From: a virus
Strand: one strand, 5' to 3'
DNA: 23,078 nt
Virus record (IMG/VR): IMGVR_UViG_3300024352_000178
Location: 1 to 23,078 of that record
Below are positions 17,481 through 23,078 of this stretch, in pieces. How positions within the stretch are numbered: the first letter of the stretch is position 1; every line of letters starts with the position of its first letter. Position numbers and translations under genes: made by a program. Under the pieces are notes generated by a model that saw only the letters and a list, made by a program, of their open reading frames with translations, made no database searches and was not told the origin of the DNA.

Positions 17481-17545
17481 GGCTAAGGGTATCGGCGTAC
17501 CGGCCTCAGCCAATGAAAGGGGAGTCCGACTCTGAGGTGCTCCCC
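17481..17545 (-). terminator. hairpin cluster after the psbA operon (weak terminator or structured leader)
   Basis: Two stem-loops lie here. GGGGAG/CTCCCC (17540-17545 with 17519-17524) encloses a 15-base loop and is followed on the minus strand by TTTCATT, a poor T-tract. Next comes a nested hairpin, GGCT...AGCC (17481-17511) containing GGTA...TACC (17488-17501). They separate the acidic-peptide gene from the capsid leader, so partial termination or RNA processing is plausible. Confidence 0.45.
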
Positions 17546-17552
17546 TAACGAT

Positions 17553-17669
17553 TCACTCAGTTTCTTCCTGAGTTTGTTCTTCTTCAGTTTGTGGTTCTTC
17601 TTCTTTTACTTCAGGCTCAGGAGTGTAACGAGTTACAAAGGCTTGAAGCTTAGAGGATTGGTGTGACAT
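17553..17669 (-). CDS. 38-residue acidic peptide downstream of psbA
   Basis: The ATG is two bases after the psbA stop. The 38 residues begin MSHQSSKLQAFVTRYTPEPE and end in a Glu/Gln/Thr-rich tail (about 17-38), strongly acidic. Coding is supported by tight coupling to psbA and by placement inside the operon; there is no recognisable domain. Small acidic peptides at this spot may be conserved in cyanopodoviruses, but I cannot confirm that here. A chance frame remains possible. Confidence 0.55.
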   Translation of the reverse strand: MSHQSSKLQAFVTRYTPEPEVKEEEPQTEEEQTQEETE

Positions 17670-17671
17670 AA

Positions 17672-18754
17672 TCAGCCGATGACTGGAGCCACCAAGGCGA
17701 CTGGAGTTGTCTCAGCAGCAGCAAGGTCCAGAGGGAAGTTGTGAGCGTTTCTTTCGTGCATGACTTCAAAGCCGAGGTTGGCTTTGTTAAGAATGTCTGC
17801 CCAAGTATCCACAACATGTCCCTGGTTATCAATAAGGGACTGGTTAAAATTAAAGCCGTTAAGATTGAAAGCCATCGTAGACACGCCAAGAGCAGCGAAC
17901 CAGATACCAACAACAGGCCAAGCAGCCAGAAAAAAGTGAAGGCTGCGGCTATTGTTAAAGCTCGCATACTGGAAGATAAGACGCCCGAAGTAGCCATGTG
18001 CCGCTACGATGTTGTAAGTTTCTTCTTCTTGTCCAAACTTGTAACCATAATTCTGAGAGATTTCCTCAGTGGTTTCACGGATAAGAGAAGACGTGACAAG
18101 GCTACCGTGCATAGCACTAAACAAGCTACCCCCAAATACACCAGCAACTCCCAACATGTGGAAAGGATGCATGAGGATATTGTGTTCAGCTTGGAAGACC
18201 AGCATGTAATTAAACGTGCCGGAGATACCGAGAGGCATTGCATCGGAGAAAGATCCTTGACCGAAGGGGTAGATGAGGAACACTGCAGTAGCAGCTGCAA
18301 CCGGAGCAGAGTAAGCAACGAAGATCCAGGGACGCATCCCTAGTCGATAGCTAAGTTCCCACTCTCGTCCCATGTAAGCATAGATGCCAATGAGGAAGTG
18401 GAAGACTGTGAGTTGGAACGGACCCCCGTTGTAGAGCCATTCATCAAGTGAACCAGCTTCCCAAATTGGGTAGAAGTGTAGTCCGATGGCATTGCTGCTC
18501 GGAATGACGGCTCCCGATATGATGTTGTTTCCATAGAGAAGAGACCCAGATACAGGCTCGCGGATGCCATCAATGTCCGTAGGAGGAGCAGCAATGAAAG
18601 CCAGAATAAAGCAAGTAGCTGCTGCGAGTAAACAGGGAATCATTAGAACACCGAAGTGTCCCACATAAAGACGGTTGTTAGTGGATGTAATCCATCCAAG
18701 GTATTTATCCCAGATGTTTGAACTCTTCTGAGGAAGAGCGAGAGTTGCGTTCAT
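17672..18754 (-). CDS. psbA: photosystem II D1 protein
   Basis: D1 is the reaction-centre core subunit of photosystem II in the thylakoid; a phage copy replaces host D1 lost to photodamage and keeps electron flow going during infection. The 360 residues are complete and all key residues are present, at one above canonical numbering: Tyr162 (TyrZ), Asp171, Glu190, His191, His199, His216, Ser265, His273, His333, Glu334, Asp343 and Ala345. The last is the C-terminal processing site (NFPLDLA/A). The residue equivalent to 130 is Glu (GREWEL), the high-light D1 form. The loop [15 protein letters not shown] is typical of phage and cyanobacterial D1. No intron interrupts it. I chose the ATG at 18754 because it gives the normal length; an in-frame ATG at 18772 would add six residues. 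The first 50 bases overlap the endonuclease gene in another frame. Confidence 0.97.
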   Translation of the reverse strand: MNATLALPQKSSNIWDKYLGWITSTNNRLYVGHFGVLMIPCLLAAATCFILAFIAAPPTDIDGIREPVSGSLLYGNNIISGAVIPSSNAIGLHFYPIWEAGSLDEWLYNGGPFQLTVFHFLIGIYAYMGREWELSYRLGMRPWIFVAYSAPVAAATAVFLIYPFGQGSFSDAMPLGISGTFNYMLVFQAEHNILMHPFHMLGVAGVFGGSLFSAMHGSLVTSSLIRETTEEISQNYGYKFGQEEETYNIVAAHGYFGRLIFQYASFNNSRSLHFFLAAWPVVGIWFAALGVSTMAFNLNGFNFNQSLIDNQGHVVDTWADILNKANLGFEVMHERNAHNFPLDLAAAETTPVALVAPVIG

Positions 18755-19073
18755 CGTAGTAATCGAAAACATCTAATGCCTTATGGGCACGACGGTCACC
18801 CAAATATGGAAGCATTAAATTTAGCAATCGAGTAACATCTTGTTTGTTCCCTACTTGCCATTTCCAAGCGTCTTTATTTTGATGAGGCCGACGCGGGCAA
18901 TACGTAATTTTGTTGTTTATACAATCAGCAAGACGAGCGAATTTAAGTAAAACATCGTGATCTGTACTGACTAACTGAAGGTAGCAATAACCTTTTTTCT
19001 GACTAATGGAGATAGACCCTTCGCCCTCAAAGAGTCCAGCCATCCATGCGGTATCCGCGATTGTAGTATTCAT
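18705..19073 (-). CDS. free-standing single-motif LAGLIDADG homing endonuclease
   Basis: A 122-residue protein with one LAGLIDADG motif at residues 10-21 ([12 protein letters not shown]); Glu18 occupies the catalytic acidic position. It is followed by the usual beta strands and helices ([19 protein letters not shown], then [20 protein letters not shown]) of the family. One motif implies it acts as a homodimer, like I-CreI, cutting a pseudo-palindromic DNA site. It is free-standing, not within an intron or intein. It lies seven bases downstream of the rlpA-like gene, and its last 17 codons ([16 protein letters not shown] plus stop) run into psbA in a different frame. The length is short for a LAGLIDADG monomer (about 160), so the C-terminal part may be trimmed. 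The likely role is spreading itself and possibly linked psbA between phages. Confidence 0.82.
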   Translation of the reverse strand: MNTTIADTAWMAGLFEGEGSISISQKKGYCYLQLVSTDHDVLLKFARLADCINNKITYCPRRPHQNKDAWKWQVGNKQDVTRLLNLMLPYLGDRRAHKALDVFDYYDERNSRSSSEEFKHLG

Positions 19074-19079
19074 TTGAAG

Positions 19080-19376
19080 TTAGTTAAGACGGGTTACTTT
19101 TACCCTTCCAACTCCAGAGTTAGTGAGACCGATTGCATCAGCCGCACCTTTACTGAGATCTAAACCCCTATCATAAGCATAGGGACCGCGATCATTGACC
19201 CGAACAACGGCACACCCACGATAACAAACTTTTAGTTTAGTACCGAAGGGGAGTGTCTTGTGCGCTGCAGTAAGGCCGTTTTGATTGTATCGTTCACCGT
19301 TAGCGGTGAGGTTTCCGTGGAAGCCAGGACCATACCAACTGGTGATCACCGACAGAGTAGTTAGAATAGGAATCAT
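19080..19376 (-). CDS. RlpA-like double-psi beta-barrel protein
   Basis: The 98 residues are essentially one RlpA-type double-psi barrel: SWYGPGFHGNLTANGERYNQ (13-32), LTAAHKTLPFGTKLKV (35-50), VVRVNDRGPYAYDRGLDLSK (57-76), AADAIGL. His39 and Asp62 match the conserved pair needed for transglycosylase activity in bacterial RlpA. Bacterial RlpA is a lipoprotein that cuts naked (peptide-free) glycan strands; this version lacks a lipobox, a convincing signal peptide and the SPOR domain. If active it could help lysis or virion entry, but no holin or export signal is visible nearby. It follows a 141-base hairpin-containing spacer, so it may begin the rlpA-endonuclease-psbA unit. Two Cys (51, 55) are close together. 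Confidence 0.85.
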   Translation of the reverse strand: MIPILTTLSVITSWYGPGFHGNLTANGERYNQNGLTAAHKTLPFGTKLKVCYRGCAVVRVNDRGPYAYDRGLDLSKGAADAIGLTNSGVGRVKVTRLN

Positions 19377-19517
19377 GAGAAATTAGCAAAGAACTTTTAT
19401 ATTGCTTACTTCTTCAGTTGAGCGTAGCGAAACGCTCGTTGTCCCGTCAAAACACTCGCAGTAATGACGGGACTTGTTGCGTCGTTTGCGGACGTTTCAA
19501 TGCGTCTTTTGCGGAGC
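19377..19517 (-). other. non-coding spacer with two hairpins and a direct repeat
   Basis: No credible gene is seen in these 141 bases. They hold a 6-bp stem GAGCGT/ACGCTC (19420-19437), a perfect 9-bp stem GTCCCGTCA/TGACGGGAC with a 15-base loop (19441-19449 and 19465-19473), and a 15-base direct repeat TGCGTC(G/T)TTTGCGGA (19478-19492 and 19501-19515; 14 of 15 identical). Neither hairpin is followed by a T-tract on the minus strand. A TATAAA sequence lies just upstream of the rlpA-like start but has no matching -35. Confidence 0.6.
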
Positions 19518-19667
19518 CTATTTCTTCTTGGCAGTCTTAGCTGCTTGCTTGAATTGCTTAGCAGTAGGAGCACCAGCAGAGCCAGGCTTCCTCATCTTTT
19601 CACCACTGCCTTCTTCAATGCGTTTCCGCTTGGCATGGATGTTTGCGTAGAGACCTTGTTTAGCCAT
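19518..19667 (-). CDS. 49-residue basic protein (MAK...GLYANIHAKRKRI type)
   Basis: The peptide reads [20 protein letters not shown], then SGEKMRKPGSAGAPTAKQFK, then a Lys/Ala-rich end (AAKTAKKK). The 'GLYANIHAKR.RI..GSGE.MRKPGS.GAPTA..F..AAKTAKKK' pattern recurs, as I recall, as a small conserved protein in many marine phages; its function is unknown to me. The high Lys/Arg content suggests nucleic acid or capsid-interior binding (inference). Its ATG shares one base with the stop of the preceding gene (TAATG), implying coupled translation. Confidence 0.85.
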   Translation of the reverse strand: MAKQGLYANIHAKRKRIEEGSGEKMRKPGSAGAPTAKQFKQAAKTAKKK

Positions 19668-19801
19668 TACTTTTTCTTTTTAGATTTACCAGCTTTGCTA
19701 AGTGCAATGGCTACCGCTTGTTTTTGTGGGTAGCCTTCACCCTTAAGTTTACTGATGTTAGAGGAGACAGCTTTATCGGATTTACCTTTCTTAAGAGGCA
19801 T
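19667..19801 (-). CDS. 44-residue basic protein (MPLKKGKS...[12 protein letters not shown] type)
   Basis: The peptide is [20 protein letters not shown], then [20 protein letters not shown] and KKKK. The 'S.NI..L...[16 protein letters not shown]' helix is a recurrent small-protein pattern in phages (DUF6496-like, from memory). Function is unknown; the Lys-rich ends suggest binding to DNA or RNA. It is joined on both sides by TAATG one-base overlaps, to hli upstream and the 49-residue gene downstream, so the three form a translationally coupled cassette. Confidence 0.82.
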   Translation of the reverse strand: MPLKKGKSDKAVSSNISKLKGEGYPQKQAVAIALSKAGKSKKKK

Positions 19802-19938
19802 TACCAGATACCAGGAATAATTTGACCAGTCAGTGCGTAAGCACCCAAAGCAGCCACGATGCCAAGCATAGCCAGGCGACCATTGAGCTGTTCAGCACGT
19901 TCATTATGTGGAACGGAATAATTGTGATCAGGATACAT
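19801..19938 (-). CDS. hli: high-light-inducible protein
   Basis: A 45-residue one-helix protein of the chlorophyll a/b-binding superfamily. The core reads [20 protein letters not shown], containing the E..NGR.AM.G motif that binds chlorophyll (Glu-Arg pair), and one membrane helix (about 21-40). The C-terminus, [11 protein letters not shown], is typical of cyanophage Hli. It should insert in the thylakoid membrane and protect photosystem II from excess light, supporting D1 made from the phage psbA downstream. It starts four bases after the scaffold stop and ends in a TAATG overlap with the next gene. Confidence 0.95.
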   Translation of the reverse strand: MYPDHNYSVPHNERAEQLNGRLAMLGIVAALGAYALTGQIIPGIW

Positions 19939-19942
19939 ACTA

Positions 19943-20728
19943 TCAAAACTCAAGATCAGAGCGTGCAAGTTTATCAATCACATCTTGACGGTAGGCAGGG
20001 TCTTGGTCGTAGCGCCGATCAGCCATAGCTTGAATAAGTTCAGCTTGACTACGGAATACATCTTGTGAACGTGCTGGCTTACCGCTCAGCATTTCTCCTT
20101 CTACTCCCACAGCATCAGTGTAACGATAGTATAATGCTTGCAGTGCAAGCTGAATAGCGTTGGTGTTGCCCGATTCAATAAGAGAATCAAAAGCTTCAAT
20201 TTCTCCTTCGCTAAAGTTTTCAGCTGCCCAACTGGTCAACTGATTGTAAGCGGCTTGACCGCCTACCATGTTTTGAAGTTGGTTAACTTCTTCGTTGCTC
20301 AACTCCCTACCAGATTGAGAGGGTTGTTGAGCTTGCATTTCAAAATAGGCTTGCACCAAATCTTGAGATGACATTTGGGAAAAAGCTTCAAGAGTTTCAG
20401 CACTCAGTTCCCCTGTCTCTGAATACTCATCACCAGCAATGGCAAATAAGTCGGACAAGGCACTGTAATCTTCACTCTCTTCAGATTCTTCAACTGGTTC
20501 ATCATCGTAAGATTCTTCTGCAGACTCTTCACGATTACCTCCAAGCTTCTTTTCAAGCTCCATATAAGCTCGTTCAAGCTCTTCAGCATTTTTATATTTA
20601 CCAGCCAACATGCCTTCATGTTGTTCCATCAACTCTTTGCCGATAGCAAGAGATTCAGCTTCATCGGATTCGATGGAAGACATTACTTCTGCATCGGGGG
20701 TGGGATCAAAGCTTAGAATTTCAGACAT
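19943..20728 (-). CDS. capsid assembly scaffold, gp9-like
   Basis: A 261-residue, strongly acidic, helical protein immediately after the portal gene, as expected for T7 gp9 (307 residues). A Glu/Asp/Ser-rich segment (about 67-95, for example EESEESEDYSALSDLF) is followed by Gln-rich helices and a basic C-terminal helix-turn-helix-like end (MADRRYDQDPAYRQDVIDKL ARSDLEF), the part that in scaffolds of this type contacts the capsid shell. It is expected to leave the head on maturation. It starts six bases after the portal stop. In T7 the capsid gene follows directly; here the seven-gene accessory island comes between. Confidence 0.9.
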   Translation of the reverse strand: MSEILSFDPTPDAEVMSSIESDEAESLAIGKELMEQHEGMLAGKYKNAEELERAYMELEKKLGGNREESAEESYDDEPVEESEESEDYSALSDLFAIAGDEYSETGELSAETLEAFSQMSSQDLVQAYFEMQAQQPSQSGRELSNEEVNQLQNMVGGQAAYNQLTSWAAENFSEGEIEAFDSLIESGNTNAIQLALQALYYRYTDAVGVEGEMLSGKPARSQDVFRSQAELIQAMADRRYDQDPAYRQDVIDKLARSDLEF

Positions 20729-20734
20729 AAAATT

Positions 20735-22312
20735 TTATTGCATTGGTGGAGCGGATTGAGTACCAAGGTATTGAGCAATGGCATCTTCCGCGTTGGGGTT
20801 CTTGGATGGGTCAGCGATAGGAGCTTTAAGCATATCGGGCATCTGTTGCATTTGCAGCATCTGTTGCTGCTGTGCCATAGCCCCTTGACGCTCCTGTTGA
20901 CGTTGATCCATCGACTTAACAAGATTCAATACATCAATACCTTGTGCAGCTGCCAAGCGTTTGATAGCTTCATCTGCATTGATATACTGCATCATTGCCT
21001 CAGGACCAAGTGCCTGAGAGATTGTTGCAATGAAGGTGGTAAGAGATTCACGATCTTGTCCTCTACCAAGAGCATTGATACCAGCAACGATGGTTGGGTT
21101 CACAAGATCTTTAGGGATCCGGGGAAGTTCACCTGAACGTTGGAGGACCAATAGCTTACGGTTAAGGTAAGGAATAAGGAACTCAACAGTCAACAGGGAG
21201 AATAGTCCCCCCAAGGATTGTTCGAGTTCGAGTTGAGTAAGGCGAACCTCTTCAGCTGTAGTGCGTTCTGATTGCCTTACAGAAAGAATCAGGAATGCCT
21301 CAGAGATTCTACGCTCAAGAGTTGCAGCAAGATTAGCTGCAGTACTGAAGTCAGCGGTCTTACCCACTTGGATAACACCAATGTCATCAGGCCGTCCTTG
21401 AACGATCGCACCGTTGCCTGCTTGGGCGATGGTCTGGGGTTTAGTCGTGCTTGAGGGTGATACCACGAAGACGACCTTAGCGGCTGCTGCAGAGCCTTCT
21501 ACGAGTGCCTGAGAGAGTGCATCAAGTGACTTGAGATCACCCAGAAATTCTTCGACTCTACCTCGTCCGTAGTTCTCACCATCAACAGAGTTGAAACGAA
21601 GGACTAGCCAAGGGTTAGCATCCTTCGGAGCTTTACCTTCTGTACCTTGAATCTTTTTACCGTACGCTTCTTGATGCCACAACCAACGGTTGTTGTCAAG
21701 ACGTACGTGAGTATAAACCTCTACGTCATCTTCGTAAGCGTAGTTACGATCATTGACTTGATGAGGTTTCTCTTGAAGCTCTTTAGGAAGAAGCTTTTTA
21801 TTAATCAGTTCTTTGGTGACGATCTCAATTACGTTACCATTACCATCACGTTCAACCACATAGCGGTTTAATGGATAGTGCTTCAACCCATCCTTACCCA
21901 TGTAGATAAGAGCGTTACCACCAACAACAAGATGTTTGATGGCTTGGTGAACAACGACACGATCACTGGAAGCAGCGATAGAGTCCATTACCATTCGCTC
22001 AATCTTGGCAAAGCTTAGGTCAAGCTCAGAACGGATCTCAGCAGGCAAATCAGTGCCTAGCTTATCATCACGAATTTGAAGCTTAAAGAAAGTAGTTTGT
22101 GGGGGAAGCAGTGCAAGCATAAGCTTAGCTGCCAATGTAACTACTGACTTAGCACCTACTGATTGCCAAGGTTGTTTAAGGGACTTGTGGGAAATCCTAT
22201 GCTCATCACGCTGGATGAGATAAGGAATTGTAAGCTCAGAGCATTCAACCGCAGTTTGGAGAAAGTTAGTACGGTAGCTACTTAGATGATCGTACCTTGA
22301 TTTAGCGTCCAT
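20735..22312 (-). CDS. portal (head-tail connector) protein, gp8-like
   Basis: The 525 residues agree with T7 gp8 (536), which forms the dodecameric portal at one vertex. Typical features: N-terminal CSELTIPYLIQRDE, KQPWQSVGAKSVVTLAAKLMLALLPPQTTFFKL, AIKHLVVGGNALIYM, WLWHQEAYGKKIQGTEG, NPWLVLRFNSVDGENYGRGRVEEFLGDLKSLDALSQALV, and SERTTAEEVRLTQLELEQSLGGLFSLL before a Gln/Met-rich C-terminus (about 470-500). It is preceded by the gp7.3-like gene with a four-base gap and followed by scaffold, the standard T7 order. Confidence 0.95.
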   Translation of the reverse strand: MDAKSRYDHLSSYRTNFLQTAVECSELTIPYLIQRDEHRISHKSLKQPWQSVGAKSVVTLAAKLMLALLPPQTTFFKLQIRDDKLGTDLPAEIRSELDLSFAKIERMVMDSIAASSDRVVVHQAIKHLVVGGNALIYMGKDGLKHYPLNRYVVERDGNGNVIEIVTKELINKKLLPKELQEKPHQVNDRNYAYEDDVEVYTHVRLDNNRWLWHQEAYGKKIQGTEGKAPKDANPWLVLRFNSVDGENYGRGRVEEFLGDLKSLDALSQALVEGSAAAAKVVFVVSPSSTTKPQTIAQAGNGAIVQGRPDDIGVIQVGKTADFSTAANLAATLERRISEAFLILSVRQSERTTAEEVRLTQLELEQSLGGLFSLLTVEFLIPYLNRKLLVLQRSGELPRIPKDLVNPTIVAGINALGRGQDRESLTTFIATISQALGPEAMMQYINADEAIKRLAAAQGIDVLNLVKSMDQRQQERQGAMAQQQQMLQMQQMPDMLKAPIADPSKNPNAEDAIAQYLGTQSAPPMQ

Positions 22313-22316
22313 CTAA

Positions 22317-22670
22317 TTAACCAATGTTAGTTCCGCTTGCACCCATGTCAATGTTAGTGCCAGGGGTACGATTGATACGAAGTGATGCAATACCAGTTGC
22401 AGCTCCAGGAGCTTTCTGACGTGTACGCATAAGGGGAGTTGTAGCTTCAGCAGCCGTTTTAACTTTGAAAGGTACTTTAGAACTTTCAGCAATCATTTTC
22501 AAAGCTTCTTGTTGACGCTTGTCTGCTTCAGCCTGCAGCTGCTGCATACGAGCTTGTTCAGCTTGGCGATCACGTTCAGCTTGTTCAATGATGTTACGTT
22601 GAGCAGTTTCTGCTCGCATTTGTTCTTGTTGGCGGTGGTGTTCGCGCCTAGCGGCTCCTCCTCCACACAT
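22317..22670 (-). CDS. gp7.3-like small virion/tail assembly protein
   Basis: A 117-residue protein: MCGGGAARREHHRQQEQ, then a long Gln/Arg/Glu/Ala coiled-coil helix (about 8-62), and a C-terminal SLRINRTPGTNIDMG. The end resembles the 'SLSVARSSGGGINI' terminus of T7 gp7.3, and the gene sits just before portal as 7.3 does. T7 gp7.3 is a minor virion protein needed for adsorption and host range. I chose the ATG at 22670 because AGAGG is 9 bases upstream; an upstream in-frame ATG (22718) lies inside the previous gene. Confidence 0.75.
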   Translation of the reverse strand: MCGGGAARREHHRQQEQMRAETAQRNIIEQAERDRQAEQARMQQLQAEADKRQQEALKMIAESSKVPFKVKTAAEATTPLMRTRQKAPGAATGIASLRINRTPGTNIDMGASGTNIG

Positions 22671-22674
22671 AATG

Positions 22675-22860
22675 TTAATCCTCTTGTGTAAGACGTGTAC
22701 GAATCCACTCCACAACACTTGCTTGACCAGACCGATACATGATCTGGTTAAGCGGAGTGTCAGGAGTAGGGTTGATTGGTGGATAAAGATCCTCTAGCTC
22801 AGCCAACAACTTTTCAACAGTCAGAAGGTTAAGCGTATTGAGGGAGGTTAGGGTTTGCAT
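22675..22860 (-). CDS. conserved-looking 61-residue protein, function unknown
   Basis: The protein begins MQTLTSLNTLNLLTVEKLLA and has a distinctive core YPPINPTPDTPLNQIMYRSG QASVVEWI. The 'L..LYPP.NPTP..PL..IMYR.GQ.SVVEWI' pattern is familiar from other marine podoviruses near the portal region, but no function is known to me. It overlaps the preceding gene by 32 bases and ends four bases before the gp7.3-like ATG; its last codons supply that gene's Shine-Dalgarno. An earlier in-frame ATG at 22923 exists but would lie deep inside the upstream gene. Confidence 0.75.
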   Translation of the reverse strand: MQTLTSLNTLNLLTVEKLLAELEDLYPPINPTPDTPLNQIMYRSGQASVVEWIRTRLTQED

Positions 22861-23078
22861 GTTCAAAGAACGCTGGCATACGTGCCCGCTTGGTATCGGA
22901 AAGCTCAGGAGCTTTACCTTCATACATCAGACGATCACTACTATCCAGCCAGAATTTTTTGTTCAGATATTTATTAGGGTTGTTAGCCTTGAGAGGCTGC
23001 ATCACCCAGCTTATAGTGGCTTTACGGAGCCGATCCAAAGAAGGACTCCAATCGAGGTTAAGCTCACGACAAACCAAA
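22829..23078 (-). CDS. 3' end of an unrecognised gene cut by the window edge
   Basis: Eighty-two codons are visible ending in ...FFEHANPNLPQYA. The first complete codon is TTG and no ATG is seen upstream, so the gene very likely continues beyond the window. The segment is mixed basic/aromatic (KANNPNKYLNKKFWLDSSDR; LSDTKRARMPAFFEH). I cannot assign a family. It overlaps the 61-residue gene by 32 bases and belongs to the same transcription unit. Confidence 0.65.
   Translation of the reverse strand, partial: LVCRELNLDWSPSLDRLRKATISWVMQPLKANNPNKYLNKKFWLDSSDRLMYEGKAPELSDTKRARMPAFFEHANPNLPQYA

Noticed and set aside
17389-17552. tRNA or tRNA-like structure in the capsid leader
   Set aside because: There are several stems but no T-loop GTTCRANNC sequence, no acceptor stem and no cloverleaf spacing. 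No tRNA was seen elsewhere in the window.
17672-18754. Possible group I intron in psbA, since a homing endonuclease is adjacent
   Set aside because: D1 reads continuously for 360 residues with all ligands in place; no interruption exists.
22317-22718. Longer form of the gp7.3-like protein starting at 22718
   Set aside because: The extra 16 residues lie inside the upstream gene, and a good Shine-Dalgarno precedes the internal ATG at 22670.
1-23078. CRISPR arrays, insertion sequences or rRNA
   Set aside because: No regularly spaced repeats, transposase motifs or rRNA-like sequence were seen; the only repeats are the fibre duplication and the short ones listed.

Overview
The window is the structural (late) arm of a T7-like marine cyanophage, a podovirus of picocyanobacteria. 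The basis is a full set of T7-type virion genes in T7 order, interrupted between scaffold and capsid by photosynthesis genes (hli and psbA) typical of marine Synechococcus/Prochlorococcus phages. Every credible gene lies on the minus strand, so transcription runs from high to low coordinates. I infer a Synechococcus or Prochlorococcus podovirus of the psbA-bearing type; the host cannot be fixed from this window alone.

Layout in transcription order: (1) 23078-22317, the end of an unrecognised gene cut by the window edge, a 61-aa gene and a gp7.3-like small protein. (2) 22312-19943, portal (gp8-like) and scaffold (gp9-like). (3) 19938-17553, an accessory island of seven genes between scaffold and capsid: hli, two tiny basic proteins, an RlpA-like double-psi barrel protein, a small LAGLIDADG homing endonuclease, psbA, and a 38-aa acidic peptide. 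The first three are coupled by TAATG overlaps, and the endonuclease overlaps the 5' end of psbA. (4) 17552-16216, a structured leader, the major capsid gene and a strong UUCG-loop terminator, in the place where T7 has its late terminator. (5) 16198-4746, tail tubes A and B and the internal virion proteins gp13-, gp14-, gp15- and gp16-like, tightly packed. (6) 4709-159, a 1516-residue tail fibre. (7) 158-1, a promoter-like site and the first 27 codons of a gene that may be a tyrosine integrase.

How it works together: portal, scaffold and capsid build the procapsid. Tail tubes plus the internal core proteins form the DNA ejection channel; the peptidoglycan-cutting domain sits at the C-terminus of the gp15-like protein instead of on the gp16-like protein as in T7. 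The fibre carries a T7-type tail-attachment domain, a module resembling cyanomyovirus structural proteins, and a self-cleaving S74 chaperone. D1 (psbA) and Hli would sustain host photosystem II during infection. The most unusual points are the homing endonuclease read through the start of psbA, the transglycosylase plus permuted M23-like tail on gp15, the mosaic fibre, and a coiled-coil arm inserted in tail tube B.

All family assignments are by eye from motifs, lengths and gene order; no database search was run.
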